Part shown: positions 1 to 6,135 of the stretch, in pieces
Layout of the letters: the number at the start of each line of letters is the position of its first letter
Position numbering within the stretch: position 1 is the first letter of the stretch
NCBI GenBank assembly: GCA_934615635.1
Contig: CAKTTT010000068.1
Coordinates: 1 to 10,384 of the forward strand
Direction of reading: 5' to 3'
Origin: an uncultured Eubacteriales bacterium
Lineage (GTDB): Bacteria; Bacillota; Clostridia; Oscillospirales; Acutalibacteraceae
DNA length: 10,384 bases
The notes under the pieces: model-generated
The model's database searches: none
Told to the model about the DNA's origin: nothing
Seen by the model: the letters and a program-made list of their open reading frames with translations, nothing else
Position numbers and translations under genes: made by a program

Positions 1-132
1 TGTTCTTTGCGGGGTCTCCCCCGCTCTTTCCTTAACGGGTTTCTTCTTCCTTCACGTTGTTTAATTTTCAAGGTCCCATTCCGCTATATTTTGTAATAAA
101 CATAGCAGGCCACCGTAACAGCTATGAGGTGG
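1..132 (-). other. Probable rRNA operon leader (5' part of a minus-strand transcript)
   Basis: Read on the minus strand, this stretch follows two strong promoters. It contains a block (about 82 down to 64) reading ACCTTGAAAATTAAACAACG. That resembles the conserved antitermination/processing sequence seen before 16S and in the 16S-23S spacer of many Bacillota. A GC-rich hairpin lies at 9-24 (GCGGGG paired with CCCCGC around a 4-nt loop). No mature rRNA sequence is inside the window, so the 16S assignment is inferred from the promoters and the leader motif. It could instead lead a tRNA or 5S cluster. Confidence 0.5.
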
Positions 133-138
133 ACATTC

Positions 139-167
139 AGTATAACACAACGTGACCGTTCTGTCAA
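139..167 (-). promoter_or_regulatory. Strong sigma-A-type promoter P2 (minus strand)
   Basis: On the minus strand there is a perfect -35 TTGACA (167-162), a 17-nt spacer and a -10 TATACT (144-139). It points out of the left edge into the rRNA-like leader. Together with P1 about 64 bp upstream it forms a tandem pair, the usual arrangement for rRNA operons in Bacillota. Confidence 0.8.
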
Positions 168-202
168 TACCTTTTGTTCCCCTGCCTTGCGACAGCTTTA
201 TT

Positions 203-231
203 AGGATATCACTTTTGTTTCGAACTGTCAA
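203..231 (-). promoter_or_regulatory. Strong sigma-A-type promoter P1 (minus strand) with AT-rich upstream tract
   Basis: On the minus strand there is a perfect -35 TTGACA (231-226), a 17-nt spacer and a -10 TATCCT (208-203). The sequence just upstream of the -35 (about 240-290) is very AT-rich with A/T runs, as expected of an UP element that binds the alpha-subunit C-terminal domain. This is the upstream member of the tandem pair. Confidence 0.75.
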
Positions 232-368
232 TGGCTTTTTCGAAATAAAATTAAATAATTTTGCTTTTTTCGATTAGAGGGCTGTCCGGCTTTATATAAT
301 TTGAAAAATAACCTTTTATTAAGGATAAAAATAAAACTGATCTGGCAGGGATAAAATGCGTTGATCTC

Positions 369-397
369 TTGAAGCAAGGGCAAGGATTTGATATACT
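369..397 (+). promoter_or_regulatory. metA promoter
   Basis: TTGAAG (369-374), a 17-nt spacer and TATACT (392-397), placing the transcript start near 404. The leader before the metA start codon would be only about 22 nt, which leaves no room for a SAM riboswitch or T-box. The promoter is divergent from the rRNA-type promoters, with about 137 bp between the two -35 elements. Confidence 0.65.
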
Positions 398-425
398 AAG
401 GGAATAACACAAAGGGGTGAGCGGC

Positions 426-1343
426 ATGCCAATTAAAATTTCCAATCATCTGCCGGCGGCAAAAATTCTGGAGTCGGAAAATATCTTCGTGATGACCGAG
501 GAGCGAGCGACGCATCAGGATATCCGCCCTTTGCAGATTCTCATATTAAATTTGATGCCCACCAAAATCGAGACAGAAACGCAACTGCTGCGGCTGCTGG
601 GCAACAGTCCGCTGCAATTAGATATCGATCTGCTGCAGACCGTTACCCATATTTCCAAAAACACCTCCCGGGAGCATCTGCTGGAATTTTATCAGACCTT
701 CGCCGACGTGCAGAAAAACAAATACGACGGTATGATCATCACCGGCGCGCCGGTAGAAAGCTTGGATTTTACGCAGGTGGATTACTGGGACGAGTTGTGC
801 GAAATCATGGACTGGTCTGTCACCAACGTGTATTCCACGCTTCACATCTGCTGGGGCGCCCAGGCGGGCTTGTATCATCATCATCACATCCCCAAGTATC
901 CCCTGCCCCAAAAGCTGTCGGGGATTTTCCGCCACCGCCTCATCGATCCGCAGCATCCGCTGACCCGCGGTTTCGACGAGATGTTCTATATCCCCCATTC
1001 CCGTTACACCGAGGTTCACCAGGACGATATTGACAAAAAAGAGTCCCTCCAGCTTCTGGCCCTGTCCGAAACAGCCGGCGCGGCGATTATCGCCACCAAG
1101 GATGCCCGGCAGGTCTTTATCACCGGTCACTGCGAATATGACCGCTACACCCTGGCCAATGAATATAAGCGGGATTTGGCCCGAGGCATTCATCCTGCCC
1201 TCCCGCAGAATTATTTCCCCGGCAATGATCCCGACGCCGTACCGCCGCTGGTATGGCGCGGCCACGCCAACCTGCTTTTTGCCAATTGGCTCAATTATTT
1301 CGTCTATCAGCAAACCCCCTACGACATCACCGCCATCACCTGA
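426..1343 (+). CDS. metAA: Homoserine O-acetyltransferase (MetA family, acetyl-CoA type)
   Basis: This 305-aa cytosolic enzyme of the MetA/HTS family activates L-homoserine by O-acylation, the first committed step from homoserine to methionine. The start at 426 gives the canonical MPIKI N-terminus with GGGGTGA (414-420) 5 nt upstream; the in-frame GTG at 417 lies inside that ribosome binding site. Counting from 426, the catalytic cysteine is Cys142 (HICWGAQAG) and the remaining catalytic residues are His235 and Glu237 (TGHCEYD), at the family's usual numbers. Residue 111 is Glu (TGAPVE), where E. coli MetA has Gly. In this family Glu111 is associated with acetyl-CoA rather than succinyl-CoA use, so the product is probably O-acetyl-homoserine. 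Full length, no defects. The gene is monocistronic: its own promoter lies upstream and a terminator follows 20 bp after the stop. No other methionine genes are nearby. Confidence 0.96.
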   Translation: MPIKISNHLPAAKILESENIFVMTEERATHQDIRPLQILILNLMPTKIETETQLLRLLGNSPLQLDIDLLQTVTHISKNTSREHLLEFYQTFADVQKNKYDGMIITGAPVESLDFTQVDYWDELCEIMDWSVTNVYSTLHICWGAQAGLYHHHHIPKYPLPQKLSGIFRHRLIDPQHPLTRGFDEMFYIPHSRYTEVHQDDIDKKESLQLLALSETAGAAIIATKDARQVFITGHCEYDRYTLANEYKRDLARGIHPALPQNYFPGNDPDAVPPLVWRGHANLLFANWLNYFVYQQTPYDITAIT

Positions 1344-1362
1344 AGCGGGAACACCATATAAA

Positions 1363-1390
1363 GGGCTGGTGCAAACTTTTGCACCAGCCC
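1363..1390. terminator. Bidirectional intrinsic terminator between convergent genes
   Basis: A 12-bp perfect GC-rich stem (GGGCTGGTGCAA / TTGCACCAGCCC) with a 4-nt loop. It is followed by CTTTT on the plus strand and by TTTATAT on the minus strand. It lies between the 3' ends of metA (plus) and the DUF3298 gene (minus), so it probably serves both. Confidence 0.85.
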
Positions 1391-1415
1391 CTTTTGCCGC
1401 AACCCTTATTTCCTT

Positions 1416-2120
1416 TTATGATAAACCGAGATCTTCCTTCAGATACATCTGAATCTCGGTAAAGGGAATGGAAAATTCCACCGTTCCCATGGAATGGGGA
1501 AACCACTCCAGTTCCCGGATGACGATCACCAAAGCCGAATCGGTGATATAAAAATTCTCCTTGCCGGTGATCCCGGTGAACGGCGACAACAACTGGCCTT
1601 CCAGTCCCCGGTCTTTCAACTGCTCTCGGATGATCCGGTCAAGCGCCTCCTTATAGGACGCATCGCTGGCAAACAGATCTTCCATTTGCAGCGTCCGTCC
1701 GGTTATGGAGGAAATGGTGAGACCGGTTTTCACATCCAGGCCATTGGCGCCGCCCGCATACAAGTAATCGCTGAACAGCAGGCTGACGAGTCCGCCGCTG
1801 TTGCGCTTCACCTCATAATAGTATATGCCTTCCACGACACGCTCCGGCCCGTCGCCGTTCGGCAGTGTCAGCACAGCGGCTTTGGCTCTGGCCAAGGCGC
1901 AGTTCATCCATTCCCGCATCTGATTGTTGAGATCCGTCTGTTTGCTTTTATCCTGTACGCCATTGAACTGGGGATAAACGCCGTCAAAGTGCATTTTTTC
2001 CGTTTGTACCTGTTTCTGTACACCGTAAACCGTGACGCTTCCCACATTGGCCGGCGGCACGGAAAGCATCAGGGCCGGCGCCAGGAGAGCCGCCAGCAGC
2101 ATTTTCATAGCCAGCCCCAT
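1416..2120 (-). CDS. Exported DUF4163/DUF3298 (RsiV-like) domain protein
   Basis: A 234-aa protein with an N-terminal signal peptide: a short basic start (MGLAMKM) and a hydrophobic core (LLAALLAPALMLSV), with cleavage probably near residues 22-26. The rest resembles the extracytoplasmic DUF4163/DUF3298 unit. A GGAN...TGL...GR.L.MEDLF segment lies in the middle, and the C-terminus ends in the typical strand pattern FYITDSALVIVI...EFSIPFTEIQMYL. The same unit occurs in the lysozyme-binding anti-sigma factor RsiV and at the N-terminus of the deacetylase PdaC. Here it stands alone, without an anti-sigma or deacetylase part. Neither candidate start (2120 or 2108) has a good Shine-Dalgarno. The frame stays open upstream to 2249, but that part does not look like a signal peptide. 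It is convergent with metA and divergent from the MFS gene. The ligand is unknown; peptidoglycan or lysozyme sensing is only a family-based guess. Confidence 0.82.
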   Translation of the reverse strand: MGLAMKMLLAALLAPALMLSVPPANVGSVTVYGVQKQVQTEKMHFDGVYPQFNGVQDKSKQTDLNNQMREWMNCALARAKAAVLTLPNGDGPERVVEGIYYYEVKRNSGGLVSLLFSDYLYAGGANGLDVKTGLTISSITGRTLQMEDLFASDASYKEALDRIIREQLKDRGLEGQLLSPFTGITGKENFYITDSALVIVIRELEWFPHSMGTVEFSIPFTEIQMYLKEDLGLS

Positions 2121-2124
2121 TTCT

Positions 2125-2176
2125 TCGCCGACGGTCGTAAAGAAGGCGGAATGTCGGCGAGAAAACCGCCTTCTTT
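2125..2176 (-). promoter_or_regulatory. Leader with two interleaved inverted repeats (possible pseudoknot or switch)
   Basis: In the minus-strand leader of the DUF3298 gene there are two perfect inverted repeats. The first pairs 2166-2176 with 2139-2149 (AAAGAAGGCGG / CCGCCTTCTTT, 11 bp). The second pairs 2153-2160 with 2125-2132 (TCGCCGAC / GTCGGCGA, 8 bp). The first arm of the second pair lies in the loop of the first hairpin. Its partner ends 4 nt before the ATG at 2120. The two stems are therefore either mutually exclusive or form an H-type pseudoknot touching the ribosome landing site. The repeats are seen directly; the regulatory role is inference. Confidence 0.45.
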
Positions 2177-2267
2177 GAGTTGCGGCTCCTTTAGGATATG
2201 CGTAAAACGACGAAAAAACAGGGGGAATTTCATACAAAAAACCAACCATAACTTTACAGCGGCTTCA

Positions 2268-2296
2268 TTGACAATCCGCCGCCGGAATGAGACAAT
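2268..2296 (+). promoter_or_regulatory. Probable promoter of the MFS operon
   Basis: TTGACA (2268-2273), a 17-nt spacer and GACAAT (2291-2296, 4 of 6 matches to the -10 consensus). Transcription would start near 2303, giving a very short leader that still contains the ribosome binding site GGGAGG at 2305-2310. Confidence 0.45.
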
Positions 2297-2317
2297 ATAA
2301 CGCAGGGAGGTGTCGTG

Positions 2318-3961
2318 ATGGGTAGAACGCGAAACAACAAATTTACAAAAGCGGAAAAAAGCTGGATTCTGTACGACTGGGCCAACTCCGTGTACGCCAC
2401 CAACATGATGGCGGCGATATTTCCGATTTACTACGCCGGCGTCGCGGGGGACGCGGGCGACAAATGGTGGGGCATCGGCGTTTCCGCCGCTTCCCTGATC
2501 GTCGCGGTAATGGCGCCCTTTCTGGGCGCTTTCGGCGACTTCCGGGGCATGAAAAAGAAGCTGCTCATCCTTTTTCTGGCGCTGGGCGTGGGCTTTACGG
2601 CGGTGACGGCCTTCACCGGAAGCTGGCAGCTCATGCTGGTGGGATACGTGATCTCCCACATCGGTTTTTCCGGAGCCAATGTATTCTATGATTCCTTTCT
2701 GACGGATGTTACCACCAACGAGCGTATGGACCGGGTTTCCTCCTGGGGCTACGCCATGGGATATCTGGGCGGCAGCACCATCCCCTTCGTCATCTCCATC
2801 GTCCTGCTGCTGCTCACCGATTTCAGTATTCCCGCCGTGAAAGCCTCCATCCTGCTGACCTGTGTCTGGTGGGCGGTATTTTCCATCCCCCTCTTGAAAA
2901 ACGTTCACCAAAAGCATTATGTGGAAACGCCCCCAACCCAGCTTGTCCGGGAGGCCAACCGCAACCTGTGGAAAACCATGAAGGAGATCGCTTTCAACCG
3001 GGGACTTCTTCTCTTCCTCATCGCCTATTTCTTTTATATCGACGGCGTCAACACCATCATCTCCCTGGCGACCAGTTACGGCGCCACCCTCGGCCTGGGC
3101 TCCACCGGCATGATTCTGGCGCTGCTGGTGACCCAGCTTGTAGCGGTGCCCTTTTCCATCCTTTTCAGCCGCCTGGCCAACCGGTTCGGCTCCATCACCA
3201 TGATCACCGCCGCCATCGCGGTCTATTTCGTCATCTGCGGGGTGGGGTTCTTTATGGGATATCACCTGGAGCCCTACCAACTGGAATACACCGCCCTGGT
3301 GGACGAAGCGCTGCCGGAACAGGAAATCCAGTCTCTCGGCCTCGGCAGGCAGGATGCCGAGCTGCTGGAAACGCTGCTGCAGGATATCCGCGAAGCGGGG
3401 CGGGACGCCATGGCGGAACCGGACTGGTCCACCGCCTTCTACGCCGCCGATGAAAAGGGCGATCCCGCCGGGGCGCTGGGAAGCATCGCTCACAAGCTGG
3501 CCGATCCCCAGGGCAAATACGTGTTCCAGTCGGATGAGGCCCGGCAGGCCGCCGTTCAGGCCACGGAGCGCATCCACGCCGCCGTATCCGCCTTTATCGC
3601 CGACAGCGGGAAGCAGACGGCCTATCACGGCGCGCTGGCCTTCTCCACCCTGCTCTTCTGGATGATGGCCGTGCTGGTGGGGATGGTCCAGGGCGGTATC
3701 CAGGCCCTGTCCCGCTCCTACTTCGGCAAGCTGATCCCGCCGGAACGCTCCAACGAGTTCTTCGGCTTCTTCGATATCTTCGGCAAATTCGCCGCGGTGA
3801 TCGGTCCCTTCCTCTATTCCTTCTTCTATATCCTCACCGGACGCGCCTCCATGGGAATTCTCAGCCTGATGCTGCTTTTCCTGGTGGGAGGCTGTATCCT
3901 GGTGGCCGGTCGCAAACGGCTGCGGGCAACGGAGGCCGAAAACGGCGGCAGGGCCGGCTAA
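2318..3961 (+). CDS. MFS transporter, UMF1/Atg22-like family, with a large extra loop
   Basis: A 547-aa integral membrane protein. The N-terminus (SWILYDWANSVYATNMMAAI) is the signature opening of the UMF1 / Atg22-like branch of the major facilitator superfamily. The late motif GGIQALSRSYFGKLIPPERS followed by EFFGFFD is also typical. About 12 TM segments can be read, six before the central loop near residue 210 and six after. Residues about 316-438 form a hydrophilic, Ala/Glu/Asp-rich stretch between predicted TM9 and TM10. Family members of about 400-450 aa lack it, and by topology it should face outside. The start is ATG 2318, 7 nt after GGGAGG; the GTG at 2315 is less well spaced. Bacterial substrates of this family are poorly known, so none is assigned. 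It is followed after 34 bp by a second membrane protein gene, probably in one operon. Confidence 0.88.
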   Translation: MGRTRNNKFTKAEKSWILYDWANSVYATNMMAAIFPIYYAGVAGDAGDKWWGIGVSAASLIVAVMAPFLGAFGDFRGMKKKLLILFLALGVGFTAVTAFTGSWQLMLVGYVISHIGFSGANVFYDSFLTDVTTNERMDRVSSWGYAMGYLGGSTIPFVISIVLLLLTDFSIPAVKASILLTCVWWAVFSIPLLKNVHQKHYVETPPTQLVREANRNLWKTMKEIAFNRGLLLFLIAYFFYIDGVNTIISLATSYGATLGLGSTGMILALLVTQLVAVPFSILFSRLANRFGSITMITAAIAVYFVICGVGFFMGYHLEPYQLEYTALVDEALPEQEIQSLGLGRQDAELLETLLQDIREAGRDAMAEPDWSTAFYAADEKGDPAGALGSIAHKLADPQGKYVFQSDEARQAAVQATERIHAAVSAFIADSGKQTAYHGALAFSTLLFWMMAVLVGMVQGGIQALSRSYFGKLIPPERSNEFFGFFDIFGKFAAVIGPFLYSFFYILTGRASMGILSLMLLFLVGGCILVAGRKRLRATEAENGGRAG

Positions 3962-3995
3962 TCGGCCCCATCTTGAAAAAGGAGTGTGCTGATCC

Positions 3996-4709
3996 ATGGC
4001 CGCTGTGGAAATCATTCCCTCCCGCGTTCTCAATGAGCTGTATATCTTTCTGGACATCGGCTTTCTGCTTTTTCTGCTCGTCACCCTGCTCTGCTGCAAA
4101 AAATACCTGGCTCTTCTTTTCGGCCTGGGCGGCGGCCTGCTTTATTTTTTGGTGGATTACGGCGGTTTTTACCTCCTGCTCCACACCCGCACCGTAGAGG
4201 GCGCGGATCCCTTCTGGTTCCTGCTGTGGTTGAGCATGAGCTACGGCTTCACCAATTTTGTCTGGATCTGGCTGTGGCTGGACAGGGATAAACGGACGAT
4301 GGAGTGGTCGGTGCTCATCATCGCCGGCTGGTTCGCCACCGCTCTTCTGAGCCAGAATTTCGGCGGCGGTTTCCGCACCATCTCCATTTCCCGGGGAACC
4401 GGGGATTACCACGGCGTCATGGCAGCCATCCTGTTTGTGGGCTACGCCATCCTTTGTCTGCACAATATACGCGCCGAGGACCCGGGGCAGCGGATCAACC
4501 TGCCCTGGATCCTCGCTATCGGCATATTGGTGCAGTTTTCCTGGGAATTCGTGCTTCTCATCACCGGCATCCGTGCCCAGGGCATCGGCCCGCTGGTGGT
4601 GGATTCCCTGCTGGAAACCAACCTTGGGCTTCCCTATATCTACTTCATCCACCGAGCGGTCAACCGACGGTGGCGGGAGGATCTCACCCGGATTCAGGCC
4701 AGCTCCTGA
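3996..4709 (+). CDS. Unidentified polytopic membrane protein (about 6 TM)
   Basis: A 237-aa protein that I do not recognise. Hydrophobic segments lie near residues 16-38, 41-63, 72-95, 103-119, 138-158 and 170-190, giving about six TM helices. It is rich in Trp and Phe (FWFLLWLSMSYGFTNFVWIW) and has a basic C-terminal tail (HRAVNRRWREDLTRIQ). A polar loop with NFGGGFRTISISRGTGDYHG sits between TM4 and TM5. No transporter or enzyme motif was seen. The start ATG 3996 has AAAGGAG 11 nt upstream, a rather long spacing. It lies 34 bp after the MFS gene with no terminator between, so it is probably co-transcribed and may work with the transporter. Its last 16 bp overlap the 3' end of the minus-strand deacetylase gene. 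Confidence 0.8.
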   Translation: MAAVEIIPSRVLNELYIFLDIGFLLFLLVTLLCCKKYLALLFGLGGGLLYFLVDYGGFYLLLHTRTVEGADPFWFLLWLSMSYGFTNFVWIWLWLDRDKRTMEWSVLIIAGWFATALLSQNFGGGFRTISISRGTGDYHGVMAAILFVGYAILCLHNIRAEDPGQRINLPWILAIGILVQFSWEFVLLITGIRAQGIGPLVVDSLLETNLGLPYIYFIHRAVNRRWREDLTRIQASS

Positions 4710-5506
4710 AGGGTGCCGAAGGCATAGCCGGCGGCCTCCCATTTGGTGAGCAGCTCATCGAGGATCTCGGCGTTGGTCTTGGAGGTGCTGTGCAGCAGCA
4801 CGATGGCGCCGGGATGAATCCGGGTGGTCAGCTTTTCAAAAGCCTGCTCGTGGGTCGGCTGCTTATCCACATACCAATCCACATAAGCCAGGCTCCAGAA
4901 AAAGGTTTTGTATCCCAGCTCGCTGGCCTGCTTGAGATTCTGCTCGCTGTATTTTCCCTGGGGCGGCCGGTAAAATTTTGTCATCTCCTGACCGGTGGTT
5001 TCCTTATATAGGGTCTCCAGCGCCTCCAGTTCCTCCCGGAAGGCCGCGGCATCGGAGATTTTGGACATATCCGGATGATGGAAGGTGTGGTTGCCCACCG
5101 TGTGCCCCTCCTCCGCCATGCGTTTAATCAGCTCCGGACTGGTCTGGATATAATTGCCCACCACAAAGAAGGTGGCCTTGACGTTGTGCTTTTTGAGCGC
5201 ATCCAATATGGCGGGCGTATAGCCGTTTTCATAGCCCGCGTCGAAGGTGAGATAAATTTTCTTCTCCTTCGTCCCGCCGTCATAATAATACGCGTTATAC
5301 TGCTTGAGAAAATCCGCCGTGGCGTTGCCCACCGGCGGTTTTCCCTTTTCCTGGAAGCTCAGTCCCCAGTTGGTGTTTGCCGCCGCCGTGGCCGCCGTTC
5401 TGTCTCCGCCCCCCAGGCAGAGGATGGGCAGGCCGATAAACAGGACCGTGCAGGCCAACGCCGCCAGAATATGCTGCTTTTTCAAAATAACATACATTAA
5501 GATCAC
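4694..5506 (-). CDS. pdaA: PdaA-like polysaccharide deacetylase (muramic delta-lactam de-N-acetylase)
   Basis: A 270-aa NodB-fold carbohydrate esterase (CE4). A hydrophobic signal or anchor (about 11-32) puts the catalytic domain outside the membrane. Motifs, numbered from the GTG at 5506: TFDAG with putative general base Asp89; the His motif H140-TFH-H144; RPPQG at 180-184; SLAYVDW; and LLHS with His239. The FDAGYENGYT and WSLAYVDW contexts match PdaA, which deacetylates N-acetylmuramic acid so that muramic delta-lactam can form in spore cortex. The usual metal-binding Asp after the base is Ala90; from memory, B. subtilis PdaA also lacks it (Asn there). Start is uncertain: the GTG at 5506 is 4 nt after GGAGG, the ATG at 5497 is 13 nt after it. 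The gene suggests a spore former, but no other sporulation gene lies nearby. Confidence 0.9.
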   Translation of the reverse strand: MILMYVILKKQHILAALACTVLFIGLPILCLGGGDRTAATAAANTNWGLSFQEKGKPPVGNATADFLKQYNAYYYDGGTKEKKIYLTFDAGYENGYTPAILDALKKHNVKATFFVVGNYIQTSPELIKRMAEEGHTVGNHTFHHPDMSKISDAAAFREELEALETLYKETTGQEMTKFYRPPQGKYSEQNLKQASELGYKTFFWSLAYVDWYVDKQPTHEQAFEKLTTRIHPGAIVLLHSTSKTNAEILDELLTKWEAAGYAFGTLQELA

Positions 5507-5634
5507 ACCGCCTCCGCAATTCTTATTACCCAATATATGGTTCGAGAATCCGCGGCATGAGCGGTTTTGCAAAAAGGACGGGCAGCGGACGGGTATTTTT
5601 TCGGAAAACGGGAATGATAATGACGCGGCCGGAT

Positions 5635-5668
5635 CATGACCTCATTGCGTCAGCATGACGCCATGACC
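5635..5668. promoter_or_regulatory. Palindrome flanked by direct repeats upstream of the DUF1540 gene
   Basis: GCGTCA-GCA-TGACGC (5647-5661) is a perfect 6-bp inverted repeat. It is bracketed by two copies of CATGACC (5635-5641 and 5662-5668), and a further TGACGC lies at 5621-5626. A possible -10 (TAGAAT, 5675-5680) follows without a recognisable -35. The layout would fit an operator or activator site for the small downstream gene, but no regulator can be named. Confidence 0.3.
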
Positions 5669-5706
5669 CCGTCGTAGAATCGGTCAAAAGAAAGGAGACT
5701 TTCAAT

Positions 5707-5877
5707 ATGGAATCCTGTCGTGCCAACCATTGCATCAAGTGTACCGTACAGCAGTGCGCCAACCACTGCGCGGATCAGAATTACTGCTCCCTGGACTGCA
5801 TCACCGTGGGTACCCACGAGATGCATCCCACCGTGGACCAGTGCACCGACTGCAAATCTTTTGAACTGAGAAAATAA
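5707..5877 (+). CDS. DUF1540 domain cysteine-rich mini-protein
   Basis: A 56-aa protein with nine cysteines (4, 9, 12, 17, 21, 27, 31, 46, 49). The spacing CTVQQCANHCADQNYC, then LDCITVGTHE, then QCTDCKSFEL is the DUF1540 pattern common in Bacillota. The Cys/His content suggests metal (zinc) binding; the function of the family is not established. The start ATG 5707 has AAAGGAG about 10 nt upstream. There is no signal peptide or TM segment, so it is probably cytoplasmic. It is a single-gene unit: upstream is the divergent deacetylase gene and downstream a perfect hairpin. Confidence 0.88.
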   Translation: MESCRANHCIKCTVQQCANHCADQNYCSLDCITVGTHEMHPTVDQCTDCKSFELRK

Positions 5878-5888
5878 GCAGATGACTG

Positions 5889-5919
5889 AAATCCCCCGCT
5901 TCATTGAAGCGGGGGATTT
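5889..5919 (+). terminator. Hairpin after the DUF1540 gene, probable terminator
   Basis: A perfect 14-bp stem (AAATCCCCCGCTTC / GAAGCGGGGGATTT) with a 3-nt loop, beginning 11 bp after the stop codon. The A/T ends of the stem supply a short T run (ATTT), but no longer U-tract follows. The hairpin itself is very strong. Confidence 0.72.
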
Positions 5920-6021
5920 CCTTGGTTATGCCCGCCCTCTCCTCTCTCCCTTCCCTCTTTTTCGACGTTTTTCGAAGCATACGCCATTGCCGCCATCCGA
6001 TTTTATGTATTCATACAAAAT

Positions 6022-6066
6022 TTGAAATTTTTTGTCAGATTTTAGTAATATCCATACTTATATAAT
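6022..6066 (+). promoter_or_regulatory. AT-rich promoter region of the exoprotein-lipoprotein operon
   Basis: This is the most AT-rich stretch of the intergenic region between 5920 and the exoprotein gene. It holds a consensus -10 hexamer TATAAT (6061-6066) without a good -35 at 17 nt; TTGTCA at 6032-6037 is 23 nt away. An alternative pair is TTGAAA (6022-6027), an 18-nt spacer and TAATAT (6046-6051). A promoter is likely here, but which elements are used is unclear. The rest of 5920-6100 shows no gene. Confidence 0.4.
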
Positions 6067-6135
6067 AAAGGGAAGGGTACCGTTTAAAGAGACGTAGAGA
6101 TAAAGAAAAAGTGTTTTGGACTTTTACTGTCTTTT

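Noticed and set aside
417..425. GTG at 417 as the metA start
   Set aside because: It lies inside the ribosome binding site. ATG 426 gives the conserved N-terminus and puts Glu111, Cys142, His235 and Glu237 at the family's standard numbers.
875..890. CAT/CAC triplet run in metA as a microsatellite
   Set aside because: It encodes only four histidines (residues 151-154) within an intact conserved enzyme; too short to be of note.
1494..2300. 268-codon plus-strand open frame opposite the DUF3298 gene
   Set aside because: Gln/His/Arg-rich, no recognisable domain. The opposite strand encodes a signal peptide and a conserved DUF3298 pattern.
2105..4099. 664-codon open frame on the minus strand across the MFS gene
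   Set aside because: Its translation is rich in Gly, Gln, His and Asp without any domain, and it is antisense to a clear UMF1 transporter. It arises from high GC at third positions.
5889..5919. Hairpin as an end of an IS200/IS605-type element
   Set aside because: No transposase or second end is present, and it lies just after a stop codon, so a terminator is the simpler reading.
6061..6066. Confident sigma-A promoter for the exoprotein operon
   Set aside because: TATAAT is perfect, but no acceptable -35 lies 16-18 nt upstream, so it is only listed as a low-confidence region.
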